A stretch of 64,000 bases of DNA from Paenibacillus curdlanolyticus YK9 (GTDB lineage Bacteria > Bacillota > Bacilli > Paenibacillales > Paenibacillaceae): NCBI RefSeq assembly GCF_000179615.1, contig NZ_AEDD01000002.1:62001-126000 (forward strand). The letters run 5' to 3'. Shown here piece by piece: positions 35,482-43,155 of this stretch (positions are counted from its first letter, which is position 1; the number at the start of each line of letters is the position of its first letter). The notes beneath the pieces are model-generated. The model had not been told where the DNA came from and made no database searches. It was given only the letters and a program-made list of their open reading frames with translations. The translations under genes were made by a program, and so were the position numbers.

Positions 35482-36576
35482 ATGAAAACGATCCGATTTG
35501 CTTTTAGCGGGTTCGGAAATATAGCAAAAACACATATGACGGCATTGCGGGCGCTTCCGATCGTCAAGCGAGTTCCCGTGCTGCCTGTATTAGACACATT
35601 AATTACGCGTGATCCAGAGCGAAACCGCGCGCAAGCAGAGGCGATCGGTTTCCGCAGCGTCGTGTCGACGGTATCAGAAGCAGCATCGGATGAGCGGGTG
35701 GATGTGATCGATATTTGCACGCCGAACCATCTTCATGATAGCGATGCAAGAGCTGCTATCGCTGGCGGCAAAGCGATCTATTGCGAGAAGCCGGTTACAG
35801 ACCAATACGAATCCTCGGAGAAGCTGCAGCAGGCAGTGCAAGCTTCCGGCCTTACAGAGCAATTAGCTTTTACGTTCCGTTACCATCCGGCGTCGATGCG
35901 TATCCGTGAGCTTGTACGTCAAGAGGTTATCGGCGAAATCCTGCAATGCAAAATTTCGTATCGGCGCTCGGGCTATTTGAACGCGGACCGTCCGATTAGC
36001 TGGCGGCTGTCGGGCAGCATGTCCGGAGGCGGGGCGATCAGTGACTTGGGCGTGCATGCGCTGGATCTGTTCCGCTATTGGTTTGGTGAGATTGATGAGG
36101 CTAACGGCCGCGTACATACGCACGTGAAACGCCGTCCGGCATCAGCGGGGAGCGCAGAGCTCGTAGATGTCGACGTTGATGATTGGGCGATGATTCAGCT
36201 GACCACGGCATCAGGGGTTAATGGCGTAGCAGAGGTTTCGAGGGTTGCGCTGGGAGCAGAGGCATTCGAGATCCAGATCGTAGGCGCTCGCGGGGCGATT
36301 ACCTGCGACTTGGAACGCGACGCTTTCCCTGCTGTTCAATTTGTCCAAGGCCGAGCAGGAGCGTTACCAGAGCCGTCTTCATTAGCGCTTATCCCGGATG
36401 AAAAAACGACGATGGGGTTTTCTGTCGACAATCATTTTGGTGCGCTGCATCACTTTATTTTGCGTCTTGCGGGAGAAGATCGGTGGCCTGAGCTGGTGCC
36501 GACGCTGCGCGATGGCATTATCGTGGAGAAGTGGATTGACCGCGTAATCGCGCAATCTCGCGAGGGGCGGCTATGA
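35482..36576 (+). CDS. Gfo/Idh/MocA-family oxidoreductase
   Basis: This 364-residue NAD(P)-dependent dehydrogenase has an N-terminal Rossmann fold (FAFSGFGNIAKTH), the ICTPNHLH segment and the conserved EKP motif (YCEKPV) with the catalytic lysine. The C-terminal domain has the GGGAISDLGVHALDLFRYW signature. Such enzymes act on sugars or sugar nucleotides; the substrate is unknown. The ATG follows GTGGAGGA. The stop overlaps the next gene by 4 bp. The 150 bp before it hold no clear promoter. Confidence 0.92.
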   Translation: MKTIRFAFSGFGNIAKTHMTALRALPIVKRVPVLPVLDTLITRDPERNRAQAEAIGFRSVVSTVSEAASDERVDVIDICTPNHLHDSDARAAIAGGKAIYCEKPVTDQYESSEKLQQAVQASGLTEQLAFTFRYHPASMRIRELVRQEVIGEILQCKISYRRSGYLNADRPISWRLSGSMSGGGAISDLGVHALDLFRYWFGEIDEANGRVHTHVKRRPASAGSAELVDVDVDDWAMIQLTTASGVNGVAEVSRVALGAEAFEIQIVGARGAITCDLERDAFPAVQFVQGRAGALPEPSSLALIPDEKTTMGFSVDNHFGALHHFILRLAGEDRWPELVPTLRDGIIVEKWIDRVIAQSREGRL

Positions 36577-37382
36577 TACATACGCAGCCAATAAAAGGAT
36601 TGCTGTTGGATTTAGACGGGACGCTTTATCACGGTTCCCGCATGATCGCGGGAGCTGATCGATTGATCGAGCAGCTTATCCGAACGAATATCCCTTTTCG
36701 ATATGTGACGAATAATTCTTCATTGACGCCAAGTGCATTCGCCGATCGCTTGCAAGGGATGGGCATTGCTGCTACGGCTAAGGAAGTATGTACATCGGCG
36801 GAAGCGGCTGCTGCATACATTGCGCAAGTAAAACCGCGCGCGCGCGTATTCGTTATAGGCGAGAGCGGCTTGCGGCAGGCCGTGGAAGAAGCCGGACTAA
36901 CGATCGTCGAGGAAGGTGCCGACTTCGTTGTACAGGGACTAGATCGGGACCTATCCTACAACAAAATCGCGAGAGCAGTCGATCAACTGTTGTCTGGCGC
37001 CGAATCGATCATGACGAATCCGGACCTTCTGATTCCCACAGAACATGGACTTCAGCCGGGAGCCGGATCAATCGGCGCGATGATTCAAGCAGCGAGCGGC
37101 AAGACGCCGACCGTAATTGGAAAGCCGTCATCGATTCTGATGAATTTTGCGTTGAACAGCTTAGGAGTCAGTGCATCCCAGACATGGATGGTCGGCGATA
37201 GTTTGGCTACAGATATTGCAGCGGGCAAGGCGGTCGGGTGCGGCACGGCACTCGTATTAACGGGACTTACAACGGCGGATAACTTCGAATCCTATGCGGC
37301 AAAAACGGGCTGCAGGCCGGATGTCATCTGCGCGGATTTGGATGCTTTAAGCTCGTATATATCGGAACGAAACGGGCAATAA
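36573..37382 (+). CDS. HAD-IIA (NagD-like) phosphatase
   Basis: A 269-residue phosphatase of the TIGR01457/YutF type. Motif I is LLDLDGT, motif II YVTNNSS, motif III has the Lys of VIGKPSS, and motif IV is MVGDSLATDI. The C2B cap holds the GLDRDLSYNKI and NPDLLIPTEHGLQPGAG segments typical of NagD-like enzymes. The likely activity is hydrolysis of small phosphomonoesters. Translationally coupled to the upstream oxidoreductase (ATGA), which suggests a shared metabolic task. The Fpg-like gene begins 36 bp later. Confidence 0.92.
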   Translation: MIHTQPIKGLLLDLDGTLYHGSRMIAGADRLIEQLIRTNIPFRYVTNNSSLTPSAFADRLQGMGIAATAKEVCTSAEAAAAYIAQVKPRARVFVIGESGLRQAVEEAGLTIVEEGADFVVQGLDRDLSYNKIARAVDQLLSGAESIMTNPDLLIPTEHGLQPGAGSIGAMIQAASGKTPTVIGKPSSILMNFALNSLGVSASQTWMVGDSLATDIAAGKAVGCGTALVLTGLTTADNFESYAAKTGCRPDVICADLDALSSYISERNGQ

Positions 37383-37418
37383 GAGAAGGAAATGCATGGA
37401 CAGAAAGGAAGAGGACGG

Positions 37419-38234
37419 ATGCCGGAATTGCCGGAAATGGAAACCTATCGTAACATGCTGTCGGAACGAATTGCCGGTAGAACGATTACCGCAGCTTCCG
37501 TAACACGCGAAAAAACGGTTAATTTGAACCCAGATGAATTTGTGCAAGCATTGATTGGCAGAGTCGTATGGTTCGTGGAGCGCCGGGGCAAGCATTTGCT
37601 GCTGCATCTCGATGATGGCCGCCGGATAGTCATCCATCTGATGCTTGGCGGTTCTCTTTATTATGGAGATGAAGAGGACCGGCCGGATCGTACGGTGCAA
37701 GTGGAGCTTTCGTTCGGCGCGCATAAGCTGTTCGGTATCGGACTGCGCCTCGGCTATGTCCATTTGCTGACGGCCAAGGAAGCGATTGAGCGCTTTGAAG
37801 AACTGGGACCCGAGCCGCTAGATCCACGACTGACTGTCGATAAGTTCAAGCTATTGTTCAAAGGGAAGCGCGGCGCGCTGAAATCATCATTGGTCGATCA
37901 GCACACGATCGCTGGAATCGGCAACTGCTACGCGGATGAAATCTGCTTTGTTGCATCGATACGCCCAAGCACTCGGATTCCTGCGCTGAAGGATGAAGAG
38001 TGGGAACGACTATTTCGTGCGATGCAGTCGGTGCTTCGCGAAGCGACAGCAAATGGCGGCTATATGGAAGATCCGTTCTACAAGGGCGATACGCTGACGG
38101 GCGGGTTTAACTCGCTTTGCCGTGTCTACGATCGCGGAGGCGAGCCGTGTACCCAATGCGGGACTGCCATCGTTCAAGCTGAAGTATCTTCGAAGAAAGT
38201 ATTCTACTGCCCTTCTTGCCAACCGGAGCTATAA
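37419..38234 (+). CDS. Atypical Fpg/Nei-family DNA glycosylase
   Basis: The 271-residue protein keeps the catalytic PE of Fpg (MPELPEMETYRN), the beta-lysine Lys58 (RRGKHLLL), the H2TH region (VDQHTIAGIGNCYADE) and a C-terminal zinc finger CTQCG ... FYCPSCQ. Several residues of classic MutM differ: the void-filling Met is Leu (HLMLGGSL), the PRRFG-type loop reads GLRLGY, and the zinc-finger Arg is Lys (SKKVFYC). Glycosylase/lyase activity is likely, but 8-oxoguanine specificity is doubtful. The start is ATG 37419 behind GGAAGAGG; nine extra codons upstream are less likely. The next gene starts 4 bp after its stop. Confidence 0.85.
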   Translation: MPELPEMETYRNMLSERIAGRTITAASVTREKTVNLNPDEFVQALIGRVVWFVERRGKHLLLHLDDGRRIVIHLMLGGSLYYGDEEDRPDRTVQVELSFGAHKLFGIGLRLGYVHLLTAKEAIERFEELGPEPLDPRLTVDKFKLLFKGKRGALKSSLVDQHTIAGIGNCYADEICFVASIRPSTRIPALKDEEWERLFRAMQSVLREATANGGYMEDPFYKGDTLTGGFNSLCRVYDRGGEPCTQCGTAIVQAEVSSKKVFYCPSCQPEL

Positions 38235-38238
38235 AACG

Positions 38239-39075
38239 ATGCGCCATGGCTGTCATGTGAGCACGCGGGGCGGTTATCGGGCGGCAGCTGCCAAAGCGGC
38301 GGCAATGGGTGCAAGGTCTTATCAATATTTTCCGAAAAATCCTCGGTCATTGTCAGTCAAGCCGTTCGATCATGCAGACGCTGAGCGTTGTGCCGCTTTT
38401 TGCGCGGCGAATGATCTCCAATCCATTGCCCATACGCCTTATCCGACGAACCTGGCTGCGGCCGATTTGGCGCAGCGGAGCCGGACGGTCGAATCTTTGC
38501 TGAACGATCTCGACATTGCGGAAAGCTGTGGATCAATAGGCGTTGTTGTCCATTTTGGCGTTTATAAAGGCGTTGATCCGTTAGTGGGCTACCGCAACAT
38601 TATTGCTAGTCTGGATGAGGTTACAGCACGTTGGAATGGTCAAGCCAAGCTGCTGATTGAAAACCAAGCAGGCGATCATGCTCCGATGGGGACGACCTTC
38701 GAGGAGCTGGCGACGATTCGTTCCCTATGCCAGAAGCCGGAATCCATCGCTTATTGCTTAGATTCATGCCATCTCTTCGCAAGCGGCGTATGGAAGGGCG
38801 AAGCTGACGCGCAATGGCTAGAAACGGCCAGAGCTACTGACGTGCTTCCCCATATTGCAGCCGTGCATTACAATGATTGCTTGTACCCTTCCGGCTCGCG
38901 TAAAGACCGCCATGCCGCGATCGGCAAAGGGATGATTAGTACTGAAGGCTTGCGCTGGCTATTGCAGGTGCCAGAGTTGGAAGACAAGCCTTTTGTCCTG
39001 GAGACGCCTACGGACGGCGTCGGTTCGCATCAACCACAGCTGCAGCTTATGATGGATTGGGGGAAGCAACAGTGA
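38239..39075 (+). CDS. Endonuclease IV (Nfo)-family AP endonuclease
   Basis: This 278-residue TIM-barrel enzyme shows the Endo IV signature in order: GCHVSTRGGY, the YFPKNPRS segment, HTPYPTNLA, VVHFGVYKG, LIENQAG, CLDSCHLFASG, and HYNDCLYPSGSRKDRHAAIGKG. These contain the zinc-binding His, Glu and Asp. It differs from classical Nfo at several near-site residues (HFGV for HPGS, ENQAG for ENTAG). It should cleave at abasic sites, completing base excision after the neighbouring glycosylase. Start ATG 38239, with GGAG inside the end of the glycosylase gene. Confidence 0.88.
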   Translation: MRHGCHVSTRGGYRAAAAKAAAMGARSYQYFPKNPRSLSVKPFDHADAERCAAFCAANDLQSIAHTPYPTNLAAADLAQRSRTVESLLNDLDIAESCGSIGVVVHFGVYKGVDPLVGYRNIIASLDEVTARWNGQAKLLIENQAGDHAPMGTTFEELATIRSLCQKPESIAYCLDSCHLFASGVWKGEADAQWLETARATDVLPHIAAVHYNDCLYPSGSRKDRHAAIGKGMISTEGLRWLLQVPELEDKPFVLETPTDGVGSHQPQLQLMMDWGKQQ

Positions 39076-39419
39076 GGCACGTATACGTTGACGATTATCG
39101 CGCATGCCCATCGGGCTTTCTCCTGGCGCGCAATGTGGAGGAAGCGATTCTGCTGATTGCAAATATGGAAATCGGCATCCTGTCCTTGGATTACGATCTG
39201 GGGTATGATCAGCCAACGGGATTGGAAATTGTTCGCTATATGACAGAACATGGCGTTTTTCCGCAAGAGGTGTATTTGCACACGTCCAGCGAAGCGGGTC
39301 GTATGCAAATGTATCGCTTGCTGTCTCAGCACGCGCCATCTCATGTCCAGCTTCATTATGGAGCAATGCCGGATGAAGTGCGTGAGGAAGCGGCTAGACA
39401 AGCGAAGCTAGGTGGATAG
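39072..39419 (+). CDS. Receiver-like cREC domain protein
   Basis: A stand-alone 115-residue protein with a receiver-like fold: VYVDDYRACPSGF, LSLDYDLGYDQPTG (phosphoacceptor-like Asp) and VYLHTSSEAGRMQM. It fits the cyclic-phosphate-processing receiver (cREC) group predicted from comparative genomics to act on RNA or nucleotide cyclic phosphates; activity here is not proven. The start is GTG 39072, overlapping the Endo IV stop (GTGA); an upstream TTG is weaker. This coupling ties it to DNA repair genes. Confidence 0.7.
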   Translation: MRHVYVDDYRACPSGFLLARNVEEAILLIANMEIGILSLDYDLGYDQPTGLEIVRYMTEHGVFPQEVYLHTSSEAGRMQMYRLLSQHAPSHVQLHYGAMPDEVREEAARQAKLGG

Positions 39420-39446
39420 CGTTCGAAACGATCATTTTCGAGAACG
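39419..39446. repeat. Imperfect inverted repeat before the ABC ATPase gene
   Basis: GCGTTCGAAA and TTTTCGAGAACGC pair with a 2-base bulge. There is no T tract. It could be an operator or a weak processing hairpin separating the repair genes from the ABC gene. Confidence 0.35.
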
Positions 39447-39472
39447 CACAGGTTATAGATGGGGGAGTTCGT

Positions 39473-40261
39473 TTGATACATTTACGCGATATTACATTTA
39501 AGCGCGAAGAGCGCACCATACTTAGCGGCGTTAATTTAGACATTCAAAAAGGCGAGCAGTGGGTTGTTCTTGGGCGCAACGGCTCGGGCAAGACGACGCT
39601 GCTGGAATTCATTACTGCTTATCAATTCCCATCCTCAGGCACGGTTGATGTACTGGGAAATCGGTATGGCACCGTTGATGTCCGAGAGGTTCGAAAACAA
39701 ATCGGCTACATTTCGCAGTCGCTTATTGAGAAGCTGACAATGCGTGACCCGGTTTGGGAAGTGGTCGCTACGGGAGAGTATGCGTTCCTTCGTTTTTATC
39801 AGGACATTCCAGCTGAGGTGAAGACGAAAGCACTTGGCTTGCTAGACGAGGTAGGTCTGCTACATACAGCCAATCAGGCGCTTTCCACGCTTTCGCAAGG
39901 CGAACGCAAGAAGGTCATGCTGGCGAGGGCATTAATGCAAGACCCGAAGCTCTTAATTATGGACGAGCCCTGTGCAGGGCTTGATTTATTCGAGCGGGAG
40001 AAGCTGCTTGTTGACCTTGATCAGCTTCGCAAACGCGATATAACCGTTATTTACGTTACGCATCACATTGAAGAAATCGTACCGTTGTTTACGCATGTTG
40101 CGCTAGTTCACAATGGAACGATAGCTGCGGCAGGCACGAAGGAAGAAGTGCTGAAGCCAGAAGTGCTGAGCCAAGCTTATGATTTGCCAATTCTGGTAGA
40201 CTGGCATGACGGAAGACCTTGGATTCGAGTTCAACCGTTGGAGAGAGGAGCATCCTTGTGA
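39473..40261 (+). CDS. ABC transporter ATP-binding protein (YlmA-like)
   Basis: This 262-residue ATPase has Walker A GRNGSGKTT, the Q-loop GYISQSL, the ABC signature LSQGERKK and Walker B LLIMDEPCAGLD, with the switch His in VTHHIEE. No permease gene is adjacent. It resembles B. subtilis YlmA and the ModF/PhnK-like lone ATPases. The start is TTG 39473 behind GGGGGAG. Its stop overlaps the next gene (GTGA), an RNA methyltransferase, so a non-transport role is conceivable but unproven. Confidence 0.88.
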   Translation: MIHLRDITFKREERTILSGVNLDIQKGEQWVVLGRNGSGKTTLLEFITAYQFPSSGTVDVLGNRYGTVDVREVRKQIGYISQSLIEKLTMRDPVWEVVATGEYAFLRFYQDIPAEVKTKALGLLDEVGLLHTANQALSTLSQGERKKVMLARALMQDPKLLIMDEPCAGLDLFEREKLLVDLDQLRKRDITVIYVTHHIEEIVPLFTHVALVHNGTIAAAGTKEEVLKPEVLSQAYDLPILVDWHDGRPWIRVQPLERGASL

Positions 40262-41307
40262 GCGCAGAAACACAATTGCCTGCGTTTACGCAGTGGATCG
40301 GAACATCCAATCAAGGCTATGCGCCATTGGCGATGGAGGAAGTTCGTCGCACGATTGAAGGAGCTGTCGTAAGGGTGCTCGCCCCAGGCGAGACCTTTCT
40401 GATTGAAAGTCCTTTGTCCCACGAAGAGACGCTTCAGTTCATTTCGGCGAACCCGCCTATTTTTCTGAGGCATATTCAACCGGTTGACGGCATGTTGGTA
40501 CTTACTGAAGAGCAGCCCGTCGATGCGCTTGCTTGGCTTTCCGAGCAAGTATTGCAAGCTGAATCGCGGCTTCGTGGCCGTCGCATTGCTGTTCATGTTC
40601 GCCGCACGGACGGTTGCGCATTCGTTTCCTCAATTAGCGACACGAAGCATGCTGTAGATGCAGTATTGCGTGATGTTGGTGCAGAGCCGGAACAGCGCGA
40701 GCCGCAGTATATCGTTTCGATATACGCAGTGAAGGACCGCGTATACGTTGGCATGGGAACGCCTGATGAGCTGATGTCCGATTGGCCTGGCGGAGCGATC
40801 CGGTTCCAACGGGAAGATGGACAAATCTCGCGTGCCAAATTCAAATTGGTTGAGGCAGAGCGTGCTTTTGGCCTCGATTACACGCAGTATCGCGACGCTT
40901 TGGATATCGGGGCTGCACCGGGCGGATGGACTTCGCTGCTGCTCGAGCGTGGCGTGTCGGTTACGGCAATTGATCCTGCCGCGCTGCATCCTTCGATTGT
41001 ACGTCATCCCAAGCTCACTTATTTGAAGCGCAACGCTTCAGAAGTGAAGTTCAAGCCGAATTCATTTGATTTGCTCGTATGCGACATGAGCTGGAGTCCG
41101 ATGCAGATGGTGAAGCTTGTGATGGATTTGACCGATACCTTATGCCATGGAGCAACTGCAATCGTAACGATCAAGCTTATGCACAAGAAGCCTTTGCAAA
41201 CGATTCGTGACGTCATGGCCAAGCTAAGCTCGGACTTTATCGTACATCGTGCGAAGCAGCTGTTCCATAATCGAGAAGAAATCACATTGTTCATGACCAA
41301 ACGATAA
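40258..41307 (+). CDS. FtsJ/RlmM-like RNA 2'-O-methyltransferase
   Basis: The 349-residue protein has a C-terminal FtsJ-type Rossmann domain: SAM motif LDIGAAPGGWTS, and a probable K-D-K-E tetrad (Lys near RAKFK, Asp in CDMSW, Lys in VTIKLM, Glu in NREEITL). The N-terminal about 190 residues include a region like the THUMP/ferredoxin-like part of RlmM (RRIAVHVRRTDG). It likely methylates ribose in RNA, but the target is unknown. The start is GTG 40258 behind AGAGGAG, overlapping the ABC gene stop (GTGA). Confidence 0.82.
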   Translation: MSAETQLPAFTQWIGTSNQGYAPLAMEEVRRTIEGAVVRVLAPGETFLIESPLSHEETLQFISANPPIFLRHIQPVDGMLVLTEEQPVDALAWLSEQVLQAESRLRGRRIAVHVRRTDGCAFVSSISDTKHAVDAVLRDVGAEPEQREPQYIVSIYAVKDRVYVGMGTPDELMSDWPGGAIRFQREDGQISRAKFKLVEAERAFGLDYTQYRDALDIGAAPGGWTSLLLERGVSVTAIDPAALHPSIVRHPKLTYLKRNASEVKFKPNSFDLLVCDMSWSPMQMVKLVMDLTDTLCHGATAIVTIKLMHKKPLQTIRDVMAKLSSDFIVHRAKQLFHNREEITLFMTKR

Positions 41308-41312
41308 GCTTC

Positions 41313-41341
41313 TTTTCAATTGGGCGGACAGCAGCTATACT
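41313..41341 (+). promoter_or_regulatory. Candidate promoter of kinase gene leader
   Basis: TTTTCA (41313-41318) and TATACT (41336-41341) are 17 bp apart. The transcript would start about 30 bases before a strong terminator hairpin. Confidence 0.5.
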
Positions 41342-41377
41342 ATAGGCAAGTAATGATTAAGCATCGACAGGGAAAGC

Positions 41378-41421
41378 ATCCCGGTTGGAGGCGCGTAAGC
41401 GTCTTCGGCCGGGATTTTTTG
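41378..41421 (+). terminator. Terminator/attenuator before the kinase gene
   Basis: Outer stem ATCCCGG / CCGGGAT encloses an inner GC-rich stem with a GTAA loop, followed by seven T. It ends 26 bp before the kinase start. It may terminate the upstream methyltransferase operon or attenuate the kinase mRNA. Confidence 0.8.
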
Positions 41422-41446
41422 TTTTCATCACAAGGGGGAAAGCACA

Positions 41447-43039
41447 TTGATTAGGTATACATCTCAAATGTCTGAGCAACAGCCTGAACAGCGATTGATG
41501 TCGGGCATGATGGTAGGCCGAAGGTATCGGATCGCTGGCGAAATTGGCAAAGGGGGCATGGGAACCGTGTATGCAGCGGAAGATATGCGGCTTCAGGGAA
41601 AGCTGCGTGCGGTGAAAGCAGCTTGGAGGCTGAATGAGGATTATGCGCAATGTGCGGAGGAGGCGCGGCTTCTCATGCGGTTAAGCCACCCCAACCTGCC
41701 GCAAATCATCGATTATTTTCCGCCTGATGAGGATGGTCTTGAAATCGTCATTATGGATTATGTACAAGGCATGACGGTAGCAGACCGTATGAAACGAAGC
41801 GGGGGACGTTTGCCATTCGAACAAGCTTTGTCGATCGGCATTCAGCTATGCGATGCGCTTAGCTATTTGCATGAGCAATCGCCCCAGATCATTCATCGGG
41901 ATTTAAAGCCGACTAATGTCATGATTGATGAGAGCGGGCATGTGCGATTAATTGATTTTGGAATTGCGCGGTTATATAAAGAAGGACGGCAGCAAGATAC
42001 GCTCCAGCTGGGCACGCCGGGTTTTGCTGCGCCAGAGCAGGAAGGCGGGCTGCAGAGCGATGAACGAACCGATATTTATGGGCTTGGAGCACTTTTGTAT
42101 TTCATTATTAGCGGAGGCAAGCCTTATGCGTCGTCAGATCTGCACGCGCTCGATTCGACCAGGCTTCACTATGATGTGCCATTGTCCTTCTTGACCATAA
42201 TTGGCCGGATGCTGCACGAAAATCCGTCGATGCGGTATGCGAATATGCGTCAAGTGGAGGATGCAATTTCAAACGGTTTTGCTGTTGGGCGATCCGTAAT
42301 TCGGATGATGGGCGATTTATTGTCAGGAGGGCGCATAACCGGACTTACCACGGTGTTGTCTGTCGCGCCAGGGGCAGGATCGACGTTTGTCACCCTGACG
42401 CTGGCGAGTTTAATCGGGAGCACAGAAAGCACCGTTTCGGCTATCGAGTTTGCAGAACAAGAACCGGAATGGCACGCATGGCTGCAATATGGAGGGAGGC
42501 GCGGCGGTCGAGTGAGTGAAGCTGTGGATGGACGATATTTTCGGCTGGAGCAGCAGCAAATCGCTTGGTACGGCTTAAATGCGGAGCAAGCGCAACCGAG
42601 AGCTGATGGCGACGAAGGCTTCCGATTGCTTGTTGAGCAAGGCGCGGGACGGAATACGCTATTGGATTTATCATGCGGATGGATGGGAAGTCATGGCCGA
42701 AGCTGGGTGGCTAGAGCTTCAACGATCATTGTCGTAACAGATCCGATTCCAGCCAAATGGTCTTCCGTACGATTGCGTAAGCTGCAAAAGCTGCTGGAGG
42801 AAGCGAAATCGGGCGGCGCAGAAGTGCTGTGGATTGCGAATAAGGATGCTGCATTCTCGCGGCGAAATCAGTGGCTTTCCTTGTTTCCCGAGCCGCCTGC
42901 TGCATATGTGCCCATAATTCCGCAAAGCGAATGGCTGCAAATGATATGGGATGGAAGCTGGCCAATGGAGGTGCATGCTTACGGCCGAGGACTTGCAAAA
43001 GCGCTGAAGAACGTTATTTCTGTCGTAAAACGACGGTAA
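41447..43039 (+). CDS. Ser/Thr protein kinase with C-terminal degenerate P-loop-like domain
   Basis: The N-terminal Hanks-type kinase (about 25-275) is complete: the Gly loop GEIGKGGMGTVY, Lys57 (AVK), HRDLKPTN (Asp152), DFG (Asp170) and the APE region. No membrane segment or PASTA domain follows, unlike PrkC. The C-terminal about 230 residues begin with SVAPGAGSTFVTLTLA (from about 305), which resembles a MinD/ParA-type P-loop without its signature lysine, and continue with IIVVTDPIPAKW, like a SIMIBI NTPase relic. The start is TTG 41447 behind AGGGGGAA; ATG 41468 is an alternative. Substrate unknown. Confidence 0.85.
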   Translation: MIRYTSQMSEQQPEQRLMSGMMVGRRYRIAGEIGKGGMGTVYAAEDMRLQGKLRAVKAAWRLNEDYAQCAEEARLLMRLSHPNLPQIIDYFPPDEDGLEIVIMDYVQGMTVADRMKRSGGRLPFEQALSIGIQLCDALSYLHEQSPQIIHRDLKPTNVMIDESGHVRLIDFGIARLYKEGRQQDTLQLGTPGFAAPEQEGGLQSDERTDIYGLGALLYFIISGGKPYASSDLHALDSTRLHYDVPLSFLTIIGRMLHENPSMRYANMRQVEDAISNGFAVGRSVIRMMGDLLSGGRITGLTTVLSVAPGAGSTFVTLTLASLIGSTESTVSAIEFAEQEPEWHAWLQYGGRRGGRVSEAVDGRYFRLEQQQIAWYGLNAEQAQPRADGDEGFRLLVEQGAGRNTLLDLSCGWMGSHGRSWVARASTIIVVTDPIPAKWSSVRLRKLQKLLEEAKSGGAEVLWIANKDAAFSRRNQWLSLFPEPPAAYVPIIPQSEWLQMIWDGSWPMEVHAYGRGLAKALKNVISVVKRR

Positions 43040-43062
43040 ACGTCGGACGTTGCGGCATTTGG

Positions 43063-43071
43063 TTATCCACA
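43063..43071 (+). promoter_or_regulatory. DnaA-box match near the ABC-F promoter
   Basis: TTATCCACA is a perfect consensus DnaA box overlapping a possible -35 (TCCACA, 43066-43071). A single match is expected about 0.5 times per 64 kb, so it may be chance. Confidence 0.35.
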
Positions 43072-43094
43072 ACGTTGTTCGGTTATGGTACAAT
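43066..43094 (+). promoter_or_regulatory. Promoter candidate of the ABC-F gene
   Basis: TCCACA (43066-43071) and TACAAT (43089-43094) are 17 bp apart; the -10 is extended (TGGTACAAT). Confidence 0.6.
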
Positions 43095-43155
43095 AATTCC
43101 GGCGCGAACATCGGATTCGCCGCCTTACACTTAAATAGCAGAACGGAGTATTTTC

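Noticed and set aside
35325-35507. 60-codon ORF between mrfB and the oxidoreductase gene
   Set aside because: No ribosome binding site, overlaps both neighbours and has no recognisable composition.
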